Source: an uncultured Eubacteriales bacterium (GTDB lineage: Bacteria; Bacillota; Clostridia; Oscillospirales; CAG-272). From it: 25,269 nt of DNA. The stretch lies in the NCBI GenBank assembly GCA_934489945.1, contig CAKSSY010000022.1:1-25269 (forward strand). Direction: 5' to 3'. This document shows positions 7,312 to 15,869 of this stretch, piece after piece. Position 1 is the first letter of the stretch, and the number at the start of each line of letters is the position of its first letter. The notes below the pieces were generated by a model that searched no databases, was not told where the DNA came from, and saw only the letters and a list, made by a program, of their open reading frames with translations. A program made the translations under genes and the position numbers.

Positions 7312-8457
7312 TCAGTTTTCAAAATTGATTTTTATCTGTCCGCCCTGCGCCGCCTTATGCTTTTCCACAATATTATGAATCCTCTGAACAGGATTCAGAA
7401 GCGAACTGATCGAATTGTCATGATTCAAAGTATCAATAATATATGCAACATATTTGCACATATTAACCTCGCAATACCACGGTTTGGTCGGCAGGTCGGG
7501 ATGATGATAAATCAGATTGGTAGTAAAAATTTTATTGATAAGTCCGTCCTCATATGCTTTATCAAACTTTTCAAACCCTTCTGTGAAAAGACCGAAAGTT
7601 GCGAAATTGAAAATCCGTTTGACGCCCTTGTCTTTGAGTTGTGCCGCCACATCAATCAAGGATTCGCCGGATGCGATCATATCGTCAACAATGACAGCAT
7701 CCTTTCCGGTAAGATCCTTTCCGAGGTATTCGTGTGCCTCGATGGGGTTTTTGCCGTTCACAATCACCGAGTAATTCCGACGTTTATAGAACATACCGAC
7801 ATCCAGTCCAAGTACCGACGCATAGTACATACTACGTCCCATCGCCCCCTCATCGGGAGAAATGAACATAAGGTCTTCCTTATCGATGGAGATATCCGGA
7901 ACATTGCGAACAAGTGCCTTTATCATCTGATATGCGGGGCGCACATCGTCAAATCCGCTCAGCGGCACGGCGTTCTGAATTCTGGAGTCGTGTGCATCAA
8001 ACGTAATGATATTGGACACGCCCATTCCGACAAGTTCCTGAAGCATCATGGCACAGTCAAGAGATTCTCTTGCCGCACGCTTATGCTGTCTTCCCTCATA
8101 AAGCATCGGCATAATCACCGAAACCCGTCTCGCCTTGCCTTCCACCGCAGCGATGATACGCTTCAGATCTGCATAGTGATCGTCCGGACTCATCGGCACC
8201 GTCTGACCGTACATCTTGTAATTCACCCCGTAATTGAACACATCGGCAATAATATAGACATCATGTCCTCTGAGCGACTGATGAATGATACCTTTTGCCT
8301 CGCCCGTTCCGAATCTAGGACACTCGGTGGGAACAAGATAGGTCTTGTCCTCTCCGTGATCCCTCCACTCTCTGAGATAATAATCGACCTGCGACGCAAA
8401 CTGTTCGCCACCACGGAGACTGATCACACTGAGATTGCCAAATAAGCTGTCCTGCAT
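7312..8457 (-). CDS. prs: Ribose-phosphate pyrophosphokinase (PRPP synthetase)
   Basis: Makes 5-phosphoribosyl-1-pyrophosphate from ribose 5-phosphate and ATP, for purine, pyrimidine, histidine and NAD synthesis. The product is 381 residues, longer than the roughly 315 of classical Prs, as in the divergent Clostridia branch. Recognisable elements are MPMLYEGRQHKR at about 117-127 (equivalent of the PYxRQDR region), FDAHDSRIQ at about 153-161 and the PRPP-binding loop VIVDDMIASGES at about 255-266. The canonical loop has T-G-G/T where this has S-G-E. The ATG at 8457 is preferred over the in-frame TTG at 8472, because GGGAGG sits 5 bases before it. It has its own promoter and is separated from mutS2 by a terminator. 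Confidence 0.88.
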   Translation of the reverse strand: MQDSLFGNLSVISLRGGEQFASQVDYYLREWRDHGEDKTYLVPTECPRFGTGEAKGIIHQSLRGHDVYIIADVFNYGVNYKMYGQTVPMSPDDHYADLKRIIAAVEGKARRVSVIMPMLYEGRQHKRAARESLDCAMMLQELVGMGVSNIITFDAHDSRIQNAVPLSGFDDVRPAYQMIKALVRNVPDISIDKEDLMFISPDEGAMGRSMYYASVLGLDVGMFYKRRNYSVIVNGKNPIEAHEYLGKDLTGKDAVIVDDMIASGESLIDVAAQLKDKGVKRIFNFATFGLFTEGFEKFDKAYEDGLINKIFTTNLIYHHPDLPTKPWYCEVNMCKYVAYIIDTLNHDNSISSLLNPVQRIHNIVEKHKAAQGGQIKINFEN

Positions 8458-8535
8458 AGAATCCTCCCGCAAACCATTTTATTTATTTGATTGGAGTCCG
8501 TCATTTCATCAAGGCGGACAATTGGATACAGAACC

Positions 8536-8564
8536 ATTATAACACAACGGTGGAAATTTGAAAA
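8536..8564 (-). promoter_or_regulatory. Promoter of prs, extended -10 type
   Basis: On the minus strand, TGTTATAAT gives a perfect extended -10 (TATAAT at 8536-8541). A weak -35 TTTTCA (8559-8564) lies at 17-bp spacing. The predicted leader is about 70 bases. Confidence 0.6.
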
Positions 8565-8624
8565 GGTTTTTTCGACAGTTTTTTCGGTTTTTGTTACTCT
8601 TTACAAAAAATCAAATCGGGTTTG

Positions 8625-8648
8625 AAAAAACCCTGCCATTTTTGACAG
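8625..8648 (-). terminator. Terminator of the yqfC-mutS2 operon
   Basis: On the minus strand, CTGTCA-AAAA-TGGCAG (8648 down to 8633) is followed by GG and six T (8630-8625), right after the mutS2 stop. The next bases can form a second GGGTTT/AAACCC hairpin. Confidence 0.7.
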
Positions 8649-8657
8649 AAAACAGGA

Positions 8658-11054
8658 TCATTTCAACTCCACAACCGTGACACCGCCGTCTCCTTCTCCG
8701 TATCGTCCGATGCGGAAGGAACGGATCCGTCTGTCACCTTTCAGATATTGCCAAAGAGCGTTGCGCAAAGCCCCGGTCCCCTTCCCGTGAATCAAATGAA
8801 CCGTATGAAAACCGGAGAGAACGGCATCATCGAGATACTTGTCCACAGCAAGCCATGCCTCGTCGCCAGTACATCCGCGCAAATCAATTTCGTCTGTACA
8901 GTCGGCGGAAATCTGTTTTTTGTAGACACCGACCGAAGTTTTTCGATTGTTTTTGTCAATCACAGATGGCATCTCCTCAAGAAGACGCAGATTGGCAAGT
9001 TGTGTGCGTGTGCGGATAATTCCCGCCTGAACCGACACATTGCCGTGCGTATCCGGCGGCTCCAGAACCACAGCTTCCTTGCCGATGTCGACCAAAAGAA
9101 CTCTGTCTCCTTTCCGCAAAGGGCGCGGCAGGACGTAATTTTCGTTTTTTCGCTCGTCGACAGGGTTATATTTATCCTCATTATCCCGAATATGATCGCG
9201 GACAGCACGACGGGTACGTTCCAACTCCTCGCCGAAATTTGCCGCCTCCTGTTTTTTGCGGACATCCTCAAGCTGAGCAAAGATAAAGTTGCTGGATGCC
9301 TTGGCACTTTCAACCATTGCCGCCGATTTGGCACGGGCATTTTCCAGAATTTTTTCAGACTCTTTCAATCGTTTTTGAATCTGTGCCTCGGACTCTGCTT
9401 TGTACCTCTCATATTCCGCACGCAAAGCCTCGGCTTCCTCCAGCTTCTTCTCCATTTCGACGCGACTGTTCTCGAGTTTTTCAATCACATCTTCAAAACG
9501 TCTGTTTTCGGCACTGACGCGAGTTTTCGCCTCTTCAATAATTTCGGCGGGAAGACCGAGTTTGCCGGAGATGGCAAACGCATTGGATTTTCCGGGAGTA
9601 CCGACAATCAACCGATAGGTCGGCCTCAGCGTTTCCACATCAAATTCACAGGAAGCATTGCACACTCCCGGTGTATCCAAAGCATACGCCTTCAACTCGG
9701 AATAGTGCGTTGTGGCAACGCACCGCGCACCACGGGAACGAATATAATCAATGATCGAAACTGCCAGTGCCGCGCCTTCGACAGGATCGGTACCGCCGCC
9801 AAGCTCATCAAACAAAACCAGTGAATGTTTTCCCACCTTTCCCAAAATCGAAACGATATTGACCATGTGTGAACTGAAAGTGGAAAGAGACTGCTCAATG
9901 CTTTGTTCATCCCCGATATCAACCAGCACATTTTCAAAAAAACCGACCGAAGAGGTTTCGTCCGCCGGGATATGCAATCCCGCACGGCTCATGAGAGCAA
10001 ACAAACCAAGCGTTTTCAGCGTAACCGTCTTACCTCCGGTATTCGGTCCCGTAATAATAAGAGAATCATAATCCACGCCGATGGACACATGGATCGGCAC
10101 CACTTTGTCTTTATCAATCAAGGGATGTCTTGCACGAACAAGGTGAATCACGGGTTCATCGGTAATATGAGGCTCAACCGCATTCATCCGACGTGACAGT
10201 TCCCCACAAGCAAACACAAAAGCAAGCTCGGTAATATTGAGATAATCCAGTCGAATCGCATTTTCGACGGCTGCCACCTCGGAAGAAAGTTCGGCAAGAA
10301 TCCGTTCGATTTCCCGTTCTTCTTTGGTCTGCAACATCCGGATTTCATTATTGGCATCCACAACCGCCGACGGTTCCACAAAAATCGTAGAACCGGTTGC
10401 CGAAGTATCATGAATAAGTCCTTTAATCTCGTTTTTGCATTCTGCCTTGACCGGCACAACGTAACGTCCGTTTTTGATCGTAACAATATTTTCACGCAGG
10501 TACTTGGCGTAAGAACCGCCGCTGATATACTTTTGTAATGTCTCCTTAATACGGTTTTCGGAGACCCTGATTTTGCGGCGGATCTCGCCAAGCTCACGGC
10601 TTGCCTCGTCAGCAATCACATCTTCAGACAGAATAGCACGATGAATCCTGTCCTCCAGATTTTTATTGGGAATAAGCCGTTCAAACACCTCATCGAGAGC
10701 GGTGGTAAACAACTGATTGGTGCGGATATAGTCCAAAAGAGAACGTGAAGTATGCAGAATGTCGGCAATTGCCAGCAACTCCGATGTGTTCAGCGTCGCT
10801 CCCTTATCCGCTCTCTCGCAGGAAGCGGTAATGTCCTTTGCTGTACCGAAGGAGGGCATTCCTTTGATGTTGAGCAACCGCACAGCATCGGTGGTGCGGG
10901 TCTGACGCCGTCGCGTCTCCTCAATATAAGGAGCAGGAGTGAGTGCCAGTGCCTCCGCTTTCGATCCATCAGTCAACGCACAGGCGGCAAGCATTTCACG
11001 CACCTTACTAAATTCCAAAGTGTTCAGATTTTTTTCGTCCATTTTCAGTTCCAT
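8658..11054 (-). CDS. mutS2: MutS2 ATPase with Smr nuclease domain
   Basis: MutS2 family protein of 798 residues (Bacillus about 785). It acts on branched DNA and, as shown in Bacillus, on collided ribosomes, rather than in mismatch repair. Core and lever helices occupy about 1-300. Walker A GPNTGGKT is at 336-343 and Walker B LVLFDELGGGTDP at 412-424. A charged coiled coil spans about 510-610. The C-terminal Smr domain has IDLRG at about 723-727 and HGKGTGALR at about 756-764. It is the last gene of the operon. The recO TAA is directly followed by its ATG, so translation is probably coupled. A second in-frame ATG at 11042 gives a product starting MDEKNLNTLEF, closer to the usual family N-terminus; neither start has a strong ribosome site. 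Confidence 0.95.
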   Translation of the reverse strand: MELKMDEKNLNTLEFSKVREMLAACALTDGSKAEALALTPAPYIEETRRRQTRTTDAVRLLNIKGMPSFGTAKDITASCERADKGATLNTSELLAIADILHTSRSLLDYIRTNQLFTTALDEVFERLIPNKNLEDRIHRAILSEDVIADEASRELGEIRRKIRVSENRIKETLQKYISGGSYAKYLRENIVTIKNGRYVVPVKAECKNEIKGLIHDTSATGSTIFVEPSAVVDANNEIRMLQTKEEREIERILAELSSEVAAVENAIRLDYLNITELAFVFACGELSRRMNAVEPHITDEPVIHLVRARHPLIDKDKVVPIHVSIGVDYDSLIITGPNTGGKTVTLKTLGLFALMSRAGLHIPADETSSVGFFENVLVDIGDEQSIEQSLSTFSSHMVNIVSILGKVGKHSLVLFDELGGGTDPVEGAALAVSIIDYIRSRGARCVATTHYSELKAYALDTPGVCNASCEFDVETLRPTYRLIVGTPGKSNAFAISGKLGLPAEIIEEAKTRVSAENRRFEDVIEKLENSRVEMEKKLEEAEALRAEYERYKAESEAQIQKRLKESEKILENARAKSAAMVESAKASSNFIFAQLEDVRKKQEAANFGEELERTRRAVRDHIRDNEDKYNPVDERKNENYVLPRPLRKGDRVLLVDIGKEAVVLEPPDTHGNVSVQAGIIRTRTQLANLRLLEEMPSVIDKNNRKTSVGVYKKQISADCTDEIDLRGCTGDEAWLAVDKYLDDAVLSGFHTVHLIHGKGTGALRNALWQYLKGDRRIRSFRIGRYGEGDGGVTVVELK

Positions 11055-11846
11055 TTACAGTTTTAAAATATTATAATAGAAATCCAGCGAGGAAAAACCG
11101 TGTTCCAGATGATGTAAAAGATAGGTTTCCGTCATTCTGCCCAACTCCGAAGTGGCAACATCGTCCAGCGTAAAAGAGAGAAGTTTTTCAAGCGGAGCTT
11201 CGGCAACATACCTCGCTACTGCAAGGGCACCGGCACCGAGCGGTGAAAGAATTCTTGCTCCCGTCACTTCTTCCTCCGGAACCGGTCGCTTCCCCATTTC
11301 CAGTTTGTGAAGACATTCGGCACACTTTATCTCACCGTTCATCACATCCAAATACATATACGCAGCGCGTGCACGTCCGCAAACCGCACATTCCGAAAGA
11401 TCCGGTTGATAACCGGACATACACATGGCGCGAAATTCAAACACCGCTTTAATCAGCGGACAGGGTTTGCAATCGTTGGCAATCGCAAACAGCGTATTAA
11501 GTGCCAAACGAAGCATTTCATTCGCCTGCTCCGCGGCTCCCGTCAGTTCACACACCACATCGACGATATACGATGCCAACGCAAAGCGTTCCAGATCATT
11601 CCGGATTCCGTAAAACGCCTCTGTCACCGATGCCCCCGAAAGCCATGCGTGGTCTCCGCGTTCGGTAATCTCATAGTTGCCGTATGTAAAAAGCGGTGTG
11701 GAGTTCATATATTTACTGCGTAAAGAACGGGCACCCTTGGCAATCACCGTCACCTGTCCGCGGTCGGGTGTAAGCAGAACGATCCGCTTATCGTTCTCTC
11801 CGCTTTCGCTCTCGCGGATCACAAGCCCATCGACCGTATACTGCAT
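11055..11846 (-). CDS. recO: DNA repair protein RecO
   Basis: RecO loads RecA onto SSB-coated single strands together with RecR, in the RecFOR gap-repair pathway. The product is 263 residues, near the usual 250. An N-terminal OB fold begins YTVDGLVIRESESGENDKRIVLL. A four-cysteine zinc site is formed by C153, C156, C175 and C178 (CAVC ... CAEC), as in zinc-binding RecO proteins. GAGGTG precedes the ATG. It follows era by 15 bases, the classical Firmicutes neighbour, and abuts mutS2. Confidence 0.93.
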   Translation of the reverse strand: MQYTVDGLVIRESESGENDKRIVLLTPDRGQVTVIAKGARSLRSKYMNSTPLFTYGNYEITERGDHAWLSGASVTEAFYGIRNDLERFALASYIVDVVCELTGAAEQANEMLRLALNTLFAIANDCKPCPLIKAVFEFRAMCMSGYQPDLSECAVCGRARAAYMYLDVMNGEIKCAECLHKLEMGKRPVPEEEVTGARILSPLGAGALAVARYVAEAPLEKLLSFTLDDVATSELGRMTETYLLHHLEHGFSSLDFYYNILKL

Positions 11847-11861
11847 ACCCGCACCTCTTTG

Positions 11862-12755
11862 TCAAATATCTTCCTTTTTATTGTAACCGAAATTCGTAAC
11901 CATACCGACACTGTCCCGCCAGTTTTCCTTGACCTTGACCCACAGATTCAGATACACCTTGGTTCCGAAGAATCTTTCAAGATCCTCGCGGGCATAAGAA
12001 CCGATCAATTTGAGGTTGGCTCCTCCTTTTCCCACAAGGATTCCTTTGTGCGATTCCTTTTCGCAAAAAATTTCGGCACGGATTCTGATAAGAGAGCCTT
12101 CATCCCGAAAATCTTCAATGACAACCGCAGTGCCGTGCGGAACCTCCTTGTCGGTGGTACGGAGAATCTTTTCGCGAATCACCTCAGCGGCGATCTGACG
12201 CTCAGGTTGATCGGTAAGCATGTCCGCCGGAAACATCCAATCCGATTCACACAGGAAATTTCCACACTCGTCAAGCAGCTCATCCACTTTGTTTCCGTTT
12301 TTGGCACAGATCGGCACAAAAGCGTCAAAACTATGCTTTGCGGCATACGCCGCAATCGTTTCGGCAATCTGTTCGCGACGATAAAGATCGACCTTGTTCA
12401 AAGCGAGAATCGACGGAATCTTTGATTTTTTAAGATAATCCATCACATTTTCCTCAATGCGTGAAATTTCCTTGCCCGCATCGACGACAAGAATCACGGC
12501 ATCGGCATCGCGCATAGAAGAGTTGGCGGCATCTACCATATATTCACCGAGCCTTGTCTTTGGTTTATGAATTCCCGGGGTGTCAAGAAAAACAAACTGA
12601 TCCTCACCGCGGGTTTCAATTCCGAGAATGCGATTCCGTGTAGTCTGCGGCTTTGATGAGACAATGGCAACCTTTTCGCCGAGAATTTGGTTCATCAGCG
12701 TGGATTTTCCAACATTGGGACGTCCCACAATAGCAATAAATCCTGTTCTTTTCAT
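11862..12755 (-). CDS. era: GTPase Era
   Basis: Ras-like GTPase with a KH domain that binds the 3' end of 16S rRNA and checks 30S subunit assembly. The product is 297 residues, the normal size. G1 GRPNVGKS is at 11-18, the switch I region QTTRNRI at about 37-43, G3 DTPG at 58-61 and G4 NKVD at 120-123. The KH-domain signature KGILVGKGGANLK starts near 237. AAGGAG precedes the ATG at a good distance. It lies between ybeY, a partner in 16S maturation, and recO. The dgkA and cdd genes that often separate ybeY from era are absent. Confidence 0.97.
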   Translation of the reverse strand: MKRTGFIAIVGRPNVGKSTLMNQILGEKVAIVSSKPQTTRNRILGIETRGEDQFVFLDTPGIHKPKTRLGEYMVDAANSSMRDADAVILVVDAGKEISRIEENVMDYLKKSKIPSILALNKVDLYRREQIAETIAAYAAKHSFDAFVPICAKNGNKVDELLDECGNFLCESDWMFPADMLTDQPERQIAAEVIREKILRTTDKEVPHGTAVVIEDFRDEGSLIRIRAEIFCEKESHKGILVGKGGANLKLIGSYAREDLERFFGTKVYLNLWVKVKENWRDSVGMVTNFGYNKKEDI

Positions 12756-12764
12756 ATTTCTCCT

Positions 12765-13241
12765 TTATGACACCGCAAGACCGAGCAATTCCATAATCTC
12801 GGATTGACGGCGGCGCATGTCTTTATCATCCTCTTCACTTGTCACATGGTCGTAACCGAGAAGATGCAAAACCGAATGAACACAGAGAAAAGCAACCTCT
12901 CTCTCAAAGCTGTGTCCGTACTCGTCTGCCTGTTCCCGTGCCTTTTCAAGCGAGATCACAACATCGCCGAGCATACAGTCAAGCTCCGTCACATGAGCAT
13001 CCATACCGTCTTCGTCGAAAAGCGGAAAAGAAAGCACATCGGTCTCTTTATCGATATTGCGGAACTTCTTATTCATCGCACGAATCTTCCGGTTGTCGCA
13101 AAATGTGATCGAGACCTCGCAGTCATCGTCAAAATGTTCGTATCGGAGCGTTTCCTCCACGGCACGGCGAAGAAGCATCTTCAAAGAATAATGTACTTCT
13201 TCCTTATCCTGATCATTTTCGAAATAGAGTTTCAGTTTCAT
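12765..13241 (-). CDS. ybeY: Endoribonuclease YbeY
   Basis: Single-strand metallo-endoribonuclease needed for 16S rRNA 3'-end maturation and ribosome quality control. The product is 158 residues. The zinc-binding signature H-x3-H-x5-H is HSVLHLLGYDH at about 122-132, preceded by the family motif TDVLSFP. The ATG at 13241 is used, although the frame stays open to 13421, because the added 60 residues are a shadow of phoH and the family starts with a segment like MKLKLYFEND. The start is one base after the phoH stop, so the two genes are probably coupled. A GGAAGGAA site lies in the end of phoH. Confidence 0.95.
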   Translation of the reverse strand: MKLKLYFENDQDKEEVHYSLKMLLRRAVEETLRYEHFDDDCEVSITFCDNRKIRAMNKKFRNIDKETDVLSFPLFDEDGMDAHVTELDCMLGDVVISLEKAREQADEYGHSFEREVAFLCVHSVLHLLGYDHVTSEEDDKDMRRRQSEIMELLGLAVS

Positions 13242-13242
13242 G

Positions 13243-14283
13243 TTATTTTTTTCCTTCCTGTTGTCTCTCCCGTACATAACGGAATTTGTGCTTTTCTTTT
13301 TCTTCCTCGGCTTTCCGAAGCCCCTCTCTCTCGTGCTTCTCATAAGCCTGAATGATTTTCTGAACCAACTTGTGACGCACCACATCACGGTCGGTAAACC
13401 GATGAATGGCAATATCCTCAATTCCGTCCAGAATCTTCACCGCCGCTGCAAGACCGCTTTTCTGTCCGCTCGGCAGATCGGTTTGTGTCAGATCGCCCGT
13501 CACCACCATGCGGGAGTTGAACCCGAGACGGGTAAGAAACATTTTCATCTGCTCCGGCGTGGCATTCTGTGCCTCGTCAAGAATGATAAAGGAGTCGTCA
13601 AGTGTCCTGCCGCGCATATAAGCGAGCGGTGCAATTTCAATTGTGCCCTTTTCAACAAGGCGGGCATAAGATTCCGTGCCGATCATCTCATAAAGTGCGT
13701 CGTACAAAGGGCGCAGATAGGGGTCAATCTTGCTTTGCAGATCTCCCGGAAGAAATCCGAGTTTTTCGCCCGCCTCAATTGCCGGGCGAGTCAAAAGAAT
13801 ACGGCTCACTTTCTTCTCACGAAGGGCTTTTACCGCCATGGCAACCGCCAAAAAAGTCTTGCCGGTTCCCGCGGGACCAATGCCGAGTGTAATCGTATTT
13901 TTTCCGATCGCTTCCACATATTTTTTCTGTCCCACTGTCTTTGCCTTGATCGGTTTGCCGCGCCCCGTCACGCACAGACAATCGTCGAGATTTTCCAATT
14001 CGTCGGTATGTCCGTCCCGTACCATATCAATCACATAACGGACAGATTGTTCATCAAGTGAGTCGTTAATCTCGGCAATCCCCTTTAAGTATTCCAAAGC
14101 CCGGCAGGCAGCATCGACAGCTTCGGCGTCTCCGTCAACCACAATAGCATTTCCCTCGTCCGTTTCCCGGTTCCGGACAGACACCCCAAAAGCATCTTCT
14201 ATCATTCTTGCGTTTGCGTCAAAGCTCCCGAACAGCTTGGCTGTCAGATCTCCTGTGCTTACGCGGATTGTTTTTTGTGCCAT
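13243..14283 (-). CDS. phoH: PhoH-like ATPase
   Basis: P-loop ATPase of the PhoH/YbeZ family, usually encoded next to ybeY and thought to act in RNA metabolism and rRNA processing. The product is 346 residues, normal length. An N-terminal KH-like region covers about 1-110. Walker A GPAGTGKT is at 136-143, and the family signatures LTRPAIEAGEKLGFLPGDL and MRGRTLDDSFIILDEAQN include Walker B. The C-terminus is a charged tail rich in E and K. It is third in the operon, 39 bases after yqfD. Confidence 0.95.
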   Translation of the reverse strand: MAQKTIRVSTGDLTAKLFGSFDANARMIEDAFGVSVRNRETDEGNAIVVDGDAEAVDAACRALEYLKGIAEINDSLDEQSVRYVIDMVRDGHTDELENLDDCLCVTGRGKPIKAKTVGQKKYVEAIGKNTITLGIGPAGTGKTFLAVAMAVKALREKKVSRILLTRPAIEAGEKLGFLPGDLQSKIDPYLRPLYDALYEMIGTESYARLVEKGTIEIAPLAYMRGRTLDDSFIILDEAQNATPEQMKMFLTRLGFNSRMVVTGDLTQTDLPSGQKSGLAAAVKILDGIEDIAIHRFTDRDVVRHKLVQKIIQAYEKHEREGLRKAEEEKEKHKFRYVRERQQEGKK

Positions 14284-14322
14284 AAAAACCTTTCCCCGTC
14301 CGCGACAATTCCGCCGCGTCGG

Positions 14323-15498
14323 TCACGATCCGATTTCAATTTTTTGTGTCACGGCAATGTTTTCCAGACAGACAACCCGACAATTCAAAACCGTTTCCCC
14401 GTCCAAAAACTCCCACGACAGCTTTTTCTCCAAAAGTTCCGTCTTTTCCGACAACTCACTCATCTGATACGACAACTGTCGCAGTGCATACTCCATTGCC
14501 GTTTCCGGATCAAGGGTTGCCGTTTCCAAGGTATACTCGCGGTGTTTCTCCGTAAGAATTCCGACAGGAAGCGGTTCCCCGCCGAAGAAGTCCAACAGAT
14601 TTTCCATATATATTATATCACAAGTTGGTGTCGCTTTTCCAGTATTTGCGAAAACTTTTATTTCTTTTGCGAAAAATTTTATCTTTTTCTGACTCCAAAC
14701 CCGTCCCGTATACACCTTTTTTTCATAAGTGAGCGGGATCCGCACCGAAAAATCATGAATGGTTCTTGCATAAATTGCACCGCTTGCACGAGTGACACGG
14801 AGTCTGCCTCCTGCCGGAGAATCGTAAACGCCGCTGACAAGCAACTCTCCCCGCCGCACAATATCCCCTTTCTTCACCACTACATTCCCGTCATAAGCCT
14901 CAATCAATTCAATCTGCCCGTCAAAAGATGCCACAAGATTTGCCGCACCACCGTCGTCCTCTCTGCCGCGCTCGGTTTCACGCACCTCAACGCGCACCGT
15001 TGTCCCGCGAACATTTAAGGCAATCCAGGAAATATCCGGTTCATCCAGAAGAATCCTGCCCTCCACCGTATCGGTACGGATCGTGCGCAGAGGGCATCCC
15101 ACTTCCACGCCGTTTTCGGCAAGCAAGCAAAGAATTCTCTCGTCCGTCAAACGCTCATTTCCCTCAATCTGGATGTTCCACACCACCTGTCGGGAGAGCA
15201 GGAGCAGAAAAACCGCCAAAAGCAATCCGCCGAGAAGCCCGAACCGCCCGCGCAAACCGAAAATCCATCGCGGCAGTCCTCCGCTCTTGAGCTCATCAAG
15301 CGGAATGTTCTCCCTTTCGCACGCCTGCCTCAACCGTGCGGCAGCCTTGCCTGCACAGGCAAGATGAAACTTTTCTCCGTCCCATGCCGTCTTGCCATAG
15401 GGGATTTTCTCACGCATACACAGATTAAACAACCTCGTTGCATCGGAGCCGGATGCCGCAAACAACGTCTCTCCGGCAAAAAAGCCATGCAGATTCAT
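14323..15498 (-). CDS. yqfD: Sporulation protein YqfD
   Basis: YqfD-family sporulation membrane protein, in Bacillus made in the mother cell under sigma-E; molecular function unclear. The product is 391 residues, matching the family. A soluble N-terminal part with GKTAWDGEKFHLACAG is followed by one membrane segment (GLLGGLLLAVFLLLLSR, about residues 88-104). Then comes a long extracytoplasmic region with WNIQIEGNERLTDERIL and a KKGDIVRRGELLVSG motif. Its ATG overlaps the yqfC stop by 4 bases, a tight coupling typical of this gene pair. Confidence 0.92.
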   Translation of the reverse strand: MNLHGFFAGETLFAASGSDATRLFNLCMREKIPYGKTAWDGEKFHLACAGKAAARLRQACERENIPLDELKSGGLPRWIFGLRGRFGLLGGLLLAVFLLLLSRQVVWNIQIEGNERLTDERILCLLAENGVEVGCPLRTIRTDTVEGRILLDEPDISWIALNVRGTTVRVEVRETERGREDDGGAANLVASFDGQIELIEAYDGNVVVKKGDIVRRGELLVSGVYDSPAGGRLRVTRASGAIYARTIHDFSVRIPLTYEKKVYTGRVWSQKKIKFFAKEIKVFANTGKATPTCDIIYMENLLDFFGGEPLPVGILTEKHREYTLETATLDPETAMEYALRQLSYQMSELSEKTELLEKKLSWEFLDGETVLNCRVVCLENIAVTQKIEIGS

Positions 15499-15791
15499 GT
15501 TTCTCCCACCTCTCCGAAGGCAACCGAAAAAATTCTGCCACCAATTACCAACGTTTCATTCTGAAAGGAAAGACAAATCATTTCTTTTCCGACAACCGTC
15601 AGCGACTCTCCCGAAAGGAGAATCCGGATTTTTTCCGGGGAACAGAATCCGATCTTTTTGGCACCGCCGACCGTCAACCGTCTTTTTCCGCAAAGTTCAA
15701 TACGCGGTTCTCCGAAAAGTACGCCTGCTTCATCCGCAAATCGCCTGCCGAAACGTCCCAAAAATCCTTCGCTCTTCTTTTTTTCTTTCAA
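15495..15791 (-). CDS. yqfC: Sporulation protein YqfC
   Basis: YabP/YqfC-family protein of about 98 residues, paired with YqfD and needed for normal sporulation in Bacillus. The core RIELCGKRRLTVGGAKKIGF, then LSGESLTVVGKE, fits the small beta-rich family. The start is probably TTG at 15791, 5 bases after GGGAGG. The in-frame GTG at 15797 is part of that ribosome site and so is unlikely. It is the first gene of the operon that runs down to mutS2, and it is divergent from ylbJ across only about 75 bases. No clear sigma-A promoter is visible there, consistent with a sporulation sigma factor, but housekeeping genes downstream need another promoter. Confidence 0.88.
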   Translation of the reverse strand: MKEKKKSEGFLGRFGRRFADEAGVLFGEPRIELCGKRRLTVGGAKKIGFCSPEKIRILLSGESLTVVGKEMICLSFQNETLVIGGRIFSVAFGEVGET

Positions 15792-15869
15792 TGCCACCTC
15801 CCCGGAATAACCAGCGGTATTCCATCGTAAACATAGGATACCACAACTTATGCAGGGAGGACAAAAAGC

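Noticed and set aside
7228..8445. 405-codon frame on the plus strand opposite prs
   Set aside because: Shadow of a clear PRPP synthetase; no motif, signal or ribosome site.
8748..9824. 358-codon frame opposite mutS2
   Set aside because: Antisense shadow of a conserved gene with Walker and Smr motifs.
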